The notes under the pieces: generated by a model
What the model saw: only the letters and a program-made list of their open reading frames with translations
Told to the model about the DNA's origin: nothing
Database searches by the model: none
Translations under genes and position numbers: made by a program
Origin: M0108 sp964523415
GTDB taxonomy: Bacteria; Pseudomonadota; Gammaproteobacteria; Chromatiales; Chromatiaceae
NCBI GenBank assembly: GCA_964523415.1
Contig: CAZFZB010000114.1
Location: forward strand, 1-8,918
Direction of reading: 5' to 3'
Length of the DNA: 8,918 nt
Shown: positions 1 through 5,503 of the stretch, one piece after another
How positions within the stretch are numbered: position 1 is the stretch's first letter
How the letters are laid out: every line of letters begins with the position of its first letter

Positions 1-579
1 ATCCGCATCCGCGCCGTCATCGCCAACGAGGCGGATGCCTTCGGTCTTGAGCGGGCACGTCGGGCCGCCATACAGGCGCGGGTGCTCAGCCATCGGGATT
101 ACCCCGACCGCCCCTCCTTCGACGCTGCGCTCATGGACCTCATTGACAGCTTTCAACCTGGCCTGGTGGTGCTTGCGGGATTCATGCGCATCCTGACCAG
201 CGCCTTCGTGGCTCATTATCGGGGCCGGATGCTCAACATCCACCCATCCCTGTTGCCCAAGTTTCGCGGCCTGCATACCCATGATCGGGCCCTAGCGGCT
301 GGCGAACAGGAACATGGTGCGACGGTACACTTCGTCACCGAGGAATTGGATGGGGGCCCAGCGGTCCTGCAGGCCCGGGTAGAGGTGGAATCTGGCGATG
401 ACGCCGCCCGCCTGGCCGCCCGGGTGTTGACTGAGGAGCATCGCATCTATCCTCAAGTGGTGAGGTGGTACGCCCAGGGCCGGTTGCTGTTGGGTGCAGA
501 AAACTTACCCTACCTGGATGGCAAGCCCCTCCATCATCCTCTTCGCCTCGACCGTTTGACGGCAGCATTGACGACCTGA
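1..579 (+). CDS. purN: Phosphoribosylglycinamide formyltransferase (GAR transformylase), 5'-truncated by window edge
   Basis: PurN transfers a formyl group from 10-formyl-tetrahydrofolate to glycinamide ribonucleotide, the third step of cytoplasmic de novo purine synthesis. The reading frame is open from base 1 and ends at TGA 577-579, giving 192 codons. Visible landmarks are NEADAFGLERAR near the start, VVLAGFMRIL, LNIHPSLLPKFRGLHTH and EELDGGPAVLQARV. The catalytic Asn, His and Asp known from E. coli PurN (N106, H108, D144) fall at visible residues 79, 81 and 117. The offset is a constant 27, so about 27 N-terminal residues, including the phosphate-binding loop, lie outside the window. An internal GTG at 82 is not the start, because conserved PurN sequence lies upstream of it. 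purM often precedes purN in this group but cannot be seen here. Nothing looks broken. Confidence 0.97.
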   Translation: MRIRAVIANEADAFGLERARRAAIQARVLSHRDYPDRPSFDAALMDLIDSFQPGLVVLAGFMRILTSAFVAHYRGRMLNIHPSLLPKFRGLHTHDRALAAGEQEHGATVHFVTEELDGGPAVLQARVEVESGDDAARLAARVLTEEHRIYPQVVRWYAQGRLLLGAENLPYLDGKPLHHPLRLDRLTAALTT

Positions 580-617
580 AATTCCTGAACAGATTCAGAC
601 CGCCTCCGGACATACCC

Positions 618-854
618 ATGCCACACGTATTCCAACTCCATCTCCCCAATACCGGGTGGGCCCTGTTCGATATCACGTCAGAACCCGGGGTAGGCATCCG
701 CCTCGGCCAACACGGCTATGCAATCGACGGCTCCATCATCGTCGGACCCATGATGCATAACGAGGCCGACGTCGATAACACCATCAATCGTCTCATCGCG
801 GAACTGGAGATAGTCCGCACTCAGGCCAAACAAGAATTGGATCGACTGGATTAA
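618..854 (+). CDS. Hypothetical protein, 78 aa, downstream of purN
   Basis: This small protein is not one I recognise. I chose ATG 618 because upstream starts in the same frame (for example GTG 465) would overlap purN by more than 100 bases and would translate purN antiparallel composition rather than a protein-like N-terminus. No strong Shine-Dalgarno sequence is visible before ATG 618. The N-terminal two thirds (MPHVFQLHLPNTGWALFDIT onwards) alternates hydrophobic and polar residues and looks like a small beta-rich fold. The last 30 residues, from about residue 49, are rich in Glu, Arg, Lys and Leu and should form one amphipathic helix. There is no signal peptide or membrane segment. It lies 38 bp after purN on the same strand and may be co-transcribed. 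A protein-like composition and start-to-stop fit between purN and the convergent neighbour support it being real. Confidence 0.6.
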   Translation: MPHVFQLHLPNTGWALFDITSEPGVGIRLGQHGYAIDGSIIVGPMMHNEADVDNTINRLIAELEIVRTQAKQELDRLD

Positions 855-865
855 GAAGCGTCCAA

Positions 866-891
866 CAAGACCCAACTAGGTCTCGGTCTTG
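866..891. repeat. Inverted repeat at convergent gene ends, possible bidirectional terminator
   Basis: CAAGACC (866-872) and GGTCTTG (885-891) form a perfect 7-bp inverted repeat with a 12-base loop. The loop region also offers a nested GACC/GGTC pairing (869-872 with 879-882). It sits at the junction where the 618-854 gene and the minus-strand 876-1130 gene converge, and it overlaps the stop end of the latter. No T-run follows on either strand, so it is not a standard intrinsic terminator. A chance repeat is possible. Confidence 0.25.
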
Positions 892-1130
892 CCAGAGCGT
901 TGGCCAGATCCGACCGCGGCGGAAAACATTTTGTGAAACATGTCCCAAGAGGCCATGGATCCAACCACATAGGGTTGAAAGAGCTTGAGGGGGTCATAGC
1001 CCTCAACACCTTCGACCATACGTTGGCGTATGTCATCCAGAATCTGCCGTTGAAAGGCCTCCACATCGGGCAGACCGAGCAGCTTACGCATCTCTTCAGG
1101 GGTAATATCGATATCGATTTTGAAATTCAC
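876..1130 (-). CDS. DUF6489-like small protein, 84 aa
   Basis: The start of the protein, MNFKIDIDITPEEMRKLLGL followed by PDVEAF, matches my memory of the DUF6489 family, whose members open with a short strand, then TPEEAR, then an LGLPDV motif. Their function is unknown. Residues 9-45 should be helical (PEEMRKLLGL, then AFQRQILDDIRQRM). A second, Met/Phe-rich helix follows around residues 57-72 (GSMASWDMFHKMFSAAVG). The short tail is Lys/Gly/Ser. There is no signal peptide; the protein should be cytoplasmic. The start is GTG at 1130-1128, and a GAGG ribosome site at 1143-1140 on this strand lies 9 bases upstream, which favours this start. The gene converges with the 618-854 gene with 21 bp between stops. 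Family assignment is from memory of the motif, not a search. Confidence 0.75.
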   Translation of the reverse strand: MNFKIDIDITPEEMRKLLGLPDVEAFQRQILDDIRQRMVEGVEGYDPLKLFQPYVVGSMASWDMFHKMFSAAVGSGQRSGKTET

Positions 1131-1379
1131 AGGCTTAATCCTCGGTGATAATTGAAGGTTGGACTTGGGGAATTGCTAACCAATTGCCGTCCTGATACTG
1201 GATCAGTTTGCCGTCCCGGAGGACCGACGCTTGGACGGTACCTTATGTCCCGCAAATGAAATAGGAGTTAGATCAACATTTACCCGGGACCGGTAGGCAA
1301 GGCCAGGCACCCACCCTGTGCTAGCTCAGGATCGAATACCATCCCCCGTTAGTTACCCTAAGGGTGACGGACGCTTGGT
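1131..1379 (-). pseudogene. Spacer with a possible decayed coding remnant on the minus strand
   Basis: No intact gene or RNA gene is visible here. Read on the minus strand, an open frame runs from a TAA near 1246 to a TAA at 1137-1135 and encodes protein-like sequence, including SVLRDGKLIQYQDGNWLAIP. It has no ATG, GTG or TTG. In the neighbouring frame just upstream, another protein-like stretch, RVNVDLTPISFAGHKV, leads up to the same point. One frameshift near 1240 would join them. The joined product would have a short beta-rich pattern like a C-terminal domain. I do not recognise the family; a transposase tail is one guess. A related 13-base word, GACSGACGCTTGG, occurs at 1225 and at 1366. 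The stop lies 4 bases before the DUF6489-like gene start, so the remnant may once have been its operon partner. Confidence 0.3.
1352..1368. repeat. Small hairpin downstream of the 154-aa orphan gene
   Basis: GTTACCC TAA GGGTGAC can fold on the plus strand into a 7-bp stem (one G-U pair) with a 3-base loop. On the minus strand the wobble becomes a mismatch. It lies 12 bases past the stop of the minus-strand gene at 1380-1844, where a terminator would be expected. No T-run follows on that strand, so a terminator role is weakly supported. Confidence 0.2.
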
Positions 1380-1844
1380 TCAGTGTCGGCTCATGCGGGG
1401 GTGAGGTTGTTCGATTGGCACCGGTTCATCGACTACCAAGCCCTGCCTGACACGCCGACCCATGAGAATACAGGCGTTGCCAAAGGCCTTCTCCGCCTCA
1501 CGCGCGGTCCACTCCCACTCCATTGGGGAGGTATTGGCGGGGATCTGCCAATGGGCCGTAGTCAGGATCTTGCCAATGGATATCTCCAAGGTCCAGTCAT
1601 GCCAGAGGGCATCAGGGTCCTCGTCCTCGTAGAAATCCTGCTCGACCAGACGCACATAGTTGCCTACGGCACCATCCATGGAGACCATGTCGTTCACTAC
1701 TAATTTGTCGTCCACGCAACTCGTGTAGCCGGTATGGACGGCGGTAGCGGTGGCCATGAGAGAATGCATGAGCAGGGCCGGGGTTAGCTTGATGGTAAGC
1801 GGGCTTTCCCAGTCTGGCTCAGTAACTTCTTGTTCTTTCAACAT
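1380..1844 (-). CDS. Hypothetical protein, 154 aa
   Basis: I do not recognise this protein. I start it at ATG 1844; an in-frame TTG at 1859 would add five residues, and neither start has a clear Shine-Dalgarno sequence. Residues 1-15 are polar. Residues 16-60 contain IKLTPALLMHSLMATATAVH, a moderately hydrophobic helix that is too short and polar to be a sure membrane segment. The middle is strongly acidic (EQDFYEDEDPDALWHDW, about 68-84). A Trp-rich stretch follows (MEWEWTAREAEKAFGNA, about 108-124). The C-terminus is Pro/Arg/His-rich (about 140-154). No nuclease, binding or transport motif is evident. The sequence composition is protein-like throughout and resembles its neighbours, so I believe it is expressed. 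It is divergent from the small ORF and phosphoesterase genes, with about 110 bp between starts, which leaves room for control sites. Confidence 0.6.
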   Translation of the reverse strand: MLKEQEVTEPDWESPLTIKLTPALLMHSLMATATAVHTGYTSCVDDKLVVNDMVSMDGAVGNYVRLVEQDFYEDEDPDALWHDWTLEISIGKILTTAHWQIPANTSPMEWEWTAREAEKAFGNACILMGRRVRQGLVVDEPVPIEQPHPRMSRH

Positions 1845-1943
1845 CCGGGAACTCGGCAATCAAATGGGGCCCCAAGGGGCACGAACAGGGTAAGGGCGCA
1901 TCTGCCACTCGACCCCGGAACTAATGATGAACCAACCATCTCC

Positions 1944-1948
1944 AGAGG
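1944..1948 (+). promoter_or_regulatory. Ribosome binding site favouring the ATG at 1957
   Basis: AGAGG lies 8 bases before ATG 1957. The earlier in-frame ATG codons at 1924 and 1927 have only a weak GGA upstream, so the later start is preferred for the small ORF. Confidence 0.45.
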
Positions 1949-1956
1949 TAAAACCC

Positions 1957-2112
1957 ATGTCGCAACGGCTTGACCTAGGCCCCCTCCCCTGGTACCGGCC
2001 TGGAGGCGACGGGGCCTTCAGGACCACCGGGATGAGTGTTTGGGGTTACATCTCCCAATCCAGCGCCAAGCCAGCGCGGACTGGTGCTAACCTAAGGGGC
2101 CAGCCCTCATGA
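1957..2112 (+). CDS. Small ORF, 51 codons, overlapping the metallophosphoesterase start
   Basis: This short frame begins at ATG 1957 behind a good ribosome site and stops at TGA 2110-2112. The stop overlaps the next gene's ATG by four bases (ATGA), the classic arrangement for translational coupling. The product, starting MSQRLDLGPLPWYRPGGDGA, is Pro/Gly/Arg-rich with no recognisable domain, signal peptide or membrane segment. It could be a real microprotein, a leader whose translation controls the phosphoesterase, or a chance ORF. The phosphoesterase also has its own AAGGGG site at 2094-2099, so coupling would not be obligatory. A longer version from ATG 1924 is possible (62 codons). Its composition is less protein-like than that of the larger genes here, so confidence is limited. 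Confidence 0.35.
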   Translation: MSQRLDLGPLPWYRPGGDGAFRTTGMSVWGYISQSSAKPARTGANLRGQPS

Positions 2113-2945
2113 GGGTAGCGGTGTTTTCCGATGTCCAGGCCAACCTCCCGGCCATGGAGACCTGTGTCGCGCATATCCAGACCTGGAATCCGGATCTGGT
2201 CATCATGGCAGGTGATCTAATCAATCGCGGCCCAACGAGCGACGCCTGTCTTAGGCTCTTTCAGGAATTGCGCCTGCAGGCAGGCTGGCTGCCCCTTCTC
2301 GGCAACCATGAGGTTTGGGTCCTGCGCTGCGGGCACGAACCACCCCATGACCCCATAGACGCCCGACTCAGGGCCCTGGCCGATTTCACCGTTGCCCAGA
2401 TCGCAGGTACCGAACATTGGCTCTCCGATTGGCCGGACCATCTCTGCTTCGAGGCCGAACCTCACCGGGGGTGGGTCCATGTCACCCATGGCACCCTCCT
2501 CGGAAACCGCGACGGTATCTCCATGCGGACTCAGGATGAAGATCTTCCGGCCAAGGTGCCCTTGGACGTGGACCTCTTCGTCACGGGCCACACCCACAGG
2601 CCCTTGACCCGCCGATTCCAGGGTATCGATATCCTCAACGTGGGCTCAGTCGGCTCACCCTTCGATGGGGACGAACGCGCCAGTTATGGCCAACTGGAAT
2701 GGCGCCGCGGACGCTGGCATACCCGTATCATCCGCCTTGACTATGACCGCGTTGCCGCCGGGCGCGCCTTCGAGGATAGTGGCTTTCTCGACCGGGGAGG
2801 CCCCTTGGCCCGCATCATCCACGCTGAGTGGCTTAGAGCCATGCCCCTGATTAATGCCTGGCACCAAAGCTACGGAGAGGCCGTCCGCCAGGGCGAAATC
2901 GACCCAGACCGGGCAGTAGATGAGTACTTACAGTCACTGTCCTGA
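2109..2945 (+). CDS. Calcineurin-like metallophosphoesterase, 278 aa
   Basis: This is a cytoplasmic two-metal phosphoesterase of the calcineurin-like superfamily. The motifs appear in order: FSDVQANLPAM (residues 6-16), AGDLINRGP (34-42), LGNHE (64-68), VTHG (125-128) and TGHTHRP (159-165). The metal ligands would be Asp8, Asp36, Asn66, His127, His161 and His163. The usual first motif is D-x-H, but here Gln10 replaces the His, so one metal site may be altered. The GDLINRGP form recalls the PPP/ApaH-type and YfcE-type branches. The substrate cannot be told; phosphodiesters, nucleotides and phosphoproteins are all possible. The C-terminal 60 residues form a helical extension after the catalytic core. 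The start at ATG 2109 has an AAGGGG site 9 bases upstream and gives the canonical short lead-in strand MRVAVFSD. It converges with parA, with 19 bp between stops. Confidence 0.93.
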   Translation: MRVAVFSDVQANLPAMETCVAHIQTWNPDLVIMAGDLINRGPTSDACLRLFQELRLQAGWLPLLGNHEVWVLRCGHEPPHDPIDARLRALADFTVAQIAGTEHWLSDWPDHLCFEAEPHRGWVHVTHGTLLGNRDGISMRTQDEDLPAKVPLDVDLFVTGHTHRPLTRRFQGIDILNVGSVGSPFDGDERASYGQLEWRRGRWHTRIIRLDYDRVAAGRAFEDSGFLDRGGPLARIIHAEWLRAMPLINAWHQSYGEAVRQGEIDPDRAVDEYLQSLS

Positions 2946-2964
2946 GGGGTAAAGGGAACCGTCT

Positions 2965-3741
2965 CTAGCCCGCGCTTGCCCAAATCGCCGATCCCTTTAT
3001 CGCAGATTTCATCTCCTGCCAAAGGGCCTCGTAGGCCTTGGTGATCGGGTTGCTGGATGGCACATAAGCTGGCAAGGGCATACGGGTTAAGCCCATGCGC
3101 TCCACCTCGGTCGCATAGGGAATATAGGTCTTGAGGAAGGTGGGAAAGCATTGTGGGAGACTCTCCATGAGGTGTAAATGCAAATGCTTGCGCCGGTCCA
3201 CCATGGAGAAAAAGGGTAAGAGGTTCGTCTTGCTGAGATCCTCGTGACCCTCCAGAAAGTCCTGCAATTGAGCCAGGGTTCGCGCCGACAAGGTGGTGGG
3301 GATCATGGGCACCACTAAGGCATGACTCGCTCTAAATACGTTTTCGGATACTAGCGATATGCTCGGTGGACAATCCAGAAAGACATAATCGTAGGCAATA
3401 GCCATAGGGGCGAGCAGCTTCTGTAACTGCTTGGTGGGACGCTTATTATCCTCCAGGATAAGATCCATGTTGCGGTAGGAGAAATCCGCCGGCAATAAGT
3501 CCAAGCGATCAAAATCCGTGCCTTTCACCAGGTCATCAAGATCATGGTGACCACCCACCAGCCCCTTGGTACCTCCCTTGACCTTAGGTTTGATGCGGAA
3601 GTAATAGGTTGCGGCTCCCTGAGGGTCCAGGTCCCAAAGCAGGGTGCGGTAGCCCTCTCTAGCCGACAGATAGGCCAGATTGACAGCCGTAGCTGTCTTG
3701 CCGACGCCACCCTTGATATTGTAGGAAGCGATGATCTTCAT
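2965..3741 (-). CDS. ParA/MinD-type ATPase, 258 aa, paired with a CHAD protein
   Basis: This is a ParA-family P-loop ATPase. It has the deviant Walker A motif IKGGVGKTATAVN (residues 9-21), with signature Lys10 and catalytic Lys15. The A' motif is LLWDLDPQGAA (34-44) and Walker B is YVFLDCPPS (119-127). ParA proteins dimerise on ATP binding, bind DNA non-specifically and move plasmids, chromosomes or protein cargoes over the nucleoid. There is no N-terminal helix-turn-helix, so this is the short type, as in chromosomal Soj and cargo-positioning ParAs. The basic stretch DRRKHLHLHL (182-191) may contribute to DNA binding. The start ATG 3741 overlaps the TGA of the upstream CHAD gene by four bases, and an AGGGGAAGG ribosome site lies just inside that gene. 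No ParB gene or parS-like repeat is visible, which argues against plain chromosome partition. The infer-only role is positioning whatever the CHAD protein binds. Confidence 0.93.
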   Translation of the reverse strand: MKIIASYNIKGGVGKTATAVNLAYLSAREGYRTLLWDLDPQGAATYYFRIKPKVKGGTKGLVGGHHDLDDLVKGTDFDRLDLLPADFSYRNMDLILEDNKRPTKQLQKLLAPMAIAYDYVFLDCPPSISLVSENVFRASHALVVPMIPTTLSARTLAQLQDFLEGHEDLSKTNLLPFFSMVDRRKHLHLHLMESLPQCFPTFLKTYIPYATEVERMGLTRMPLPAYVPSSNPITKAYEALWQEMKSAIKGSAIWASAG

Positions 3742-5321
3742 GCGCCCTTCCCCTGCCGCCTCTGCAACTCGAAGAGGGCCTTAAACAAGCCCTGGAGTTC
3801 TTCACTATCAAAACTGGCGAAAATCTGTGTGAACTCCTCCCGGGCCCGATGTTGATGTTCCAGCAGATCGCCTACTAGGACCCCCATAGCAAGCAAAGTA
3901 TCGGTGCTAGCCCGATCCTCGTCCCGCATCCGCTGGGCCATGGCGCGCAGGTGATCGGCCTGGACCGCCAGATCCTGGAACTTGCCGAGATTATCGAGCA
4001 ACACCTTGAGCAATTTCACCAGTTGACGCACTTCTTGTTTCGGATAAAGGCTGTCGAAGAACTCGATGAGGTAGCGTAGCTTCTTGCAGCTCTTGCGTAA
4101 CTCATGCATGTCTTCGGGCGGCGAGGTAGGTGACATGGCCCGCCCTTCCTTGCGGACCCGCTTGTACATGGTCCAGATGCGAGCATCGGCTACCGCCTTT
4201 ACGGAACGCATGGCGTTAGGCACCACGGAACTTTCGGGAACTGGAGCTTCCAGGAACACCCGCCAATTCCGTAACAGATCCCGGAACCGCCGGGAATCCA
4301 GATGCTCGATCAAGGTCTTCTGCTCTTCACCATAATGGGCGAGGATGAAGTCCCGCAGGGGTTCCAAATGGGGCCTCAGTGGCTCCGGGAGGCACGCCTG
4401 ATAAGCGTTGAAATCGAGCAAATAGACATCCAGGTCGCGCACTGGCCCGGTAAATTCACCTATCCAGCCGAAGGCATCCTTGTACTGTTCCACCACATCC
4501 GGGGCAAAAACATCCTTGATTTGGGTCAGAGCCGAACGGGTGCGACGCACCGCCACGCGCAAATCATGGAGGAATTCCGAGTCCAGGTTGTTGCGGGTGC
4601 CGGGAACATTGACCTCGATAGAGTTGAGCAGATGGAGCAGAATCTCTTTAGTGGTAGCATCCGCACGACGATCGGGATCGAGGCGAAAATCGAGTTGAGA
4701 ACTGTAGTCAGCCGGCTTGCGCCCGGCGGAGGCCAAGGCCTCCAGGAGGAGTTCGGTGCGTGCCAGGGTGAAACCCAACTCCTCGTTGAGTACCTTCGCC
4801 GTATCCCTAAAAGCGGTTTCATAGCCCTTGACGGCATGTAGACGCAGGCGGGTAGAGATAGGGCCCTGGCGTTCGCGCGCCTGGTCATCGTAACGATTTT
4901 GCTCTAACTCCAGACGAGCGATGGTTTTGTCATCCTCGTTGAGGATGCGCCACGTGAGAAGTCGTGAATGGACATCCATCAGGGGGAGCAATCGGCGTAT
5001 TCCCAACAGCCGCGTTAGGCGTTCCGTATCGGACCCGGGCGGCAGTTCGGCGGCGAACCCCAAGTCCTGCTCGAGTTCGAACACCATGGTGGGAGCCTCG
5101 CAGTTCAATTCGCGCCAGATCATAAGGCGTTGATGGCCTTCGATCCGCTCCTCAAGCACCCCGCCAGCAAGGTACAAACTCCAGTCGAAGGTATCATGAA
5201 ACCGCCGCAGGAGTTGTCGGGGCTCATCCTCTCCAATCGGGCATCTCGCCTGGAGCGAATCCTTTATTGCCTGAAGGTCGGTCCCATCCGGGACAATATA
5301 GGTCAGATCGAATTCATTCAT
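3738..5321 (-). CDS. CYTH-like/CHAD domain protein, 527 aa
   Basis: Two domains are visible. Residues 1 to about 180 resemble a CYTH (triphosphate tunnel) fold, with RRFHDTFDWSLYLAGGVLEER at 39-59 matching the conserved DT...L...G..L pattern. The ExExK motif near the N-terminus, needed for metal and triphosphate handling, is absent (the protein starts MNEFDLTYIV), so catalysis is doubtful. Residues about 220-515 form a CHAD domain, an all-helical, His- and Arg/Lys-lined fold that binds polyphosphate. It holds the two repeat motifs FLHDLRVAVRRTRSAL (250-265) and MHELRKSCKKLRYLIEFF (405-422), each followed by an acidic pair (VRDLD at 294-298; LGKFQD at 445-450). Such proteins (phosins) are known to sit on polyphosphate granules. 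It is cytoplasmic and lacks a signal peptide. ATG 5321 is the only good start, though its ribosome site is weak. It overlaps parA by ATGA, so the two are co-expressed. Confidence 0.93.
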   Translation of the reverse strand: MNEFDLTYIVPDGTDLQAIKDSLQARCPIGEDEPRQLLRRFHDTFDWSLYLAGGVLEERIEGHQRLMIWRELNCEAPTMVFELEQDLGFAAELPPGSDTERLTRLLGIRRLLPLMDVHSRLLTWRILNEDDKTIARLELEQNRYDDQARERQGPISTRLRLHAVKGYETAFRDTAKVLNEELGFTLARTELLLEALASAGRKPADYSSQLDFRLDPDRRADATTKEILLHLLNSIEVNVPGTRNNLDSEFLHDLRVAVRRTRSALTQIKDVFAPDVVEQYKDAFGWIGEFTGPVRDLDVYLLDFNAYQACLPEPLRPHLEPLRDFILAHYGEEQKTLIEHLDSRRFRDLLRNWRVFLEAPVPESSVVPNAMRSVKAVADARIWTMYKRVRKEGRAMSPTSPPEDMHELRKSCKKLRYLIEFFDSLYPKQEVRQLVKLLKVLLDNLGKFQDLAVQADHLRAMAQRMRDEDRASTDTLLAMGVLVGDLLEHQHRAREEFTQIFASFDSEELQGLFKALFELQRRQGKGA

Positions 5322-5503
5322 CGATGGATTTGTCGTCCCCGCTTGTTGTTATAACTCATCGGATATCTTGAAACTCCAATACCCCGCATCTGATGGTACG
5401 CGACTTTTCCCGCCACGACCAGTTTATGAGTCAGCAACCCAATGGCTAATCGACTGGACCCAAGGACAAACCTTGGCGCAGACTTGATCATATCCCCACG
5501 TCA
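5322..5503. other. Divergent intergenic region between the CHAD gene and rsmA
   Basis: This 182-bp spacer separates two outward-facing operons and must hold promoters for both, unless rsmA is read from elsewhere. I see no tRNA, terminator or strong repeat. The best promoter candidate faces the CHAD gene and is listed separately. For rsmA I see no convincing -35/-10 pair; a TCATAT at 5488-5493 is too close to a weak upstream hexamer to be trusted. Confidence 0.5.
5349..5379 (-). promoter_or_regulatory. Possible sigma-70-type promoter for the CHAD-parA operon
   Basis: On the minus strand TTGGAG (5379-5374) and TTATAA (5354-5349) could serve as -35 and -10 boxes. The 19-base spacer is longer than the 17 preferred. 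Transcription would begin about 20 bases before the CHAD ATG, leaving a short leader. This rests only on sequence likeness. Confidence 0.3.

Noticed and set aside
465..617. Longer version of the 78-aa gene starting at GTG 465
   Set aside because: It would overlap the well-supported purN by 115 bases, and the added residues look like out-of-frame translation of purN.
335..697. Minus-strand 120-codon open frame across the end of purN
   Set aside because: It is antisense to purN and the next gene, with low-complexity Gly/Pro/Arg-rich product and no recognisable domain.
900..1148. Plus-strand 82-codon frame opposite the DUF6489-like gene
   Set aside because: The minus-strand frame has the family motif, a ribosome site and a proper start; this one is its shadow.
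1860..1956. GGGGCCCC palindrome and GGGG-rich spacer as a terminator or operator
   Set aside because: The palindrome is short with no loop or T-run, and such runs are expected in GC-rich DNA.
2946..2964. Terminator between the convergent phosphoesterase and parA genes
   Set aside because: The 19-base gap contains no inverted repeat or T-run that I can see.
2965..3741. ParA as a plasmid or chromosome partition locus
   Set aside because: There is no ParB gene, no parS-like repeat and no replication gene nearby; the overlapping partner is a CHAD protein, and neighbours are chromosomal housekeeping genes.
4302..4841. Plus-strand 179-codon frame inside the CHAD gene
   Set aside because: The opposite strand has unmistakable CHAD motifs; this long frame follows from codon composition.
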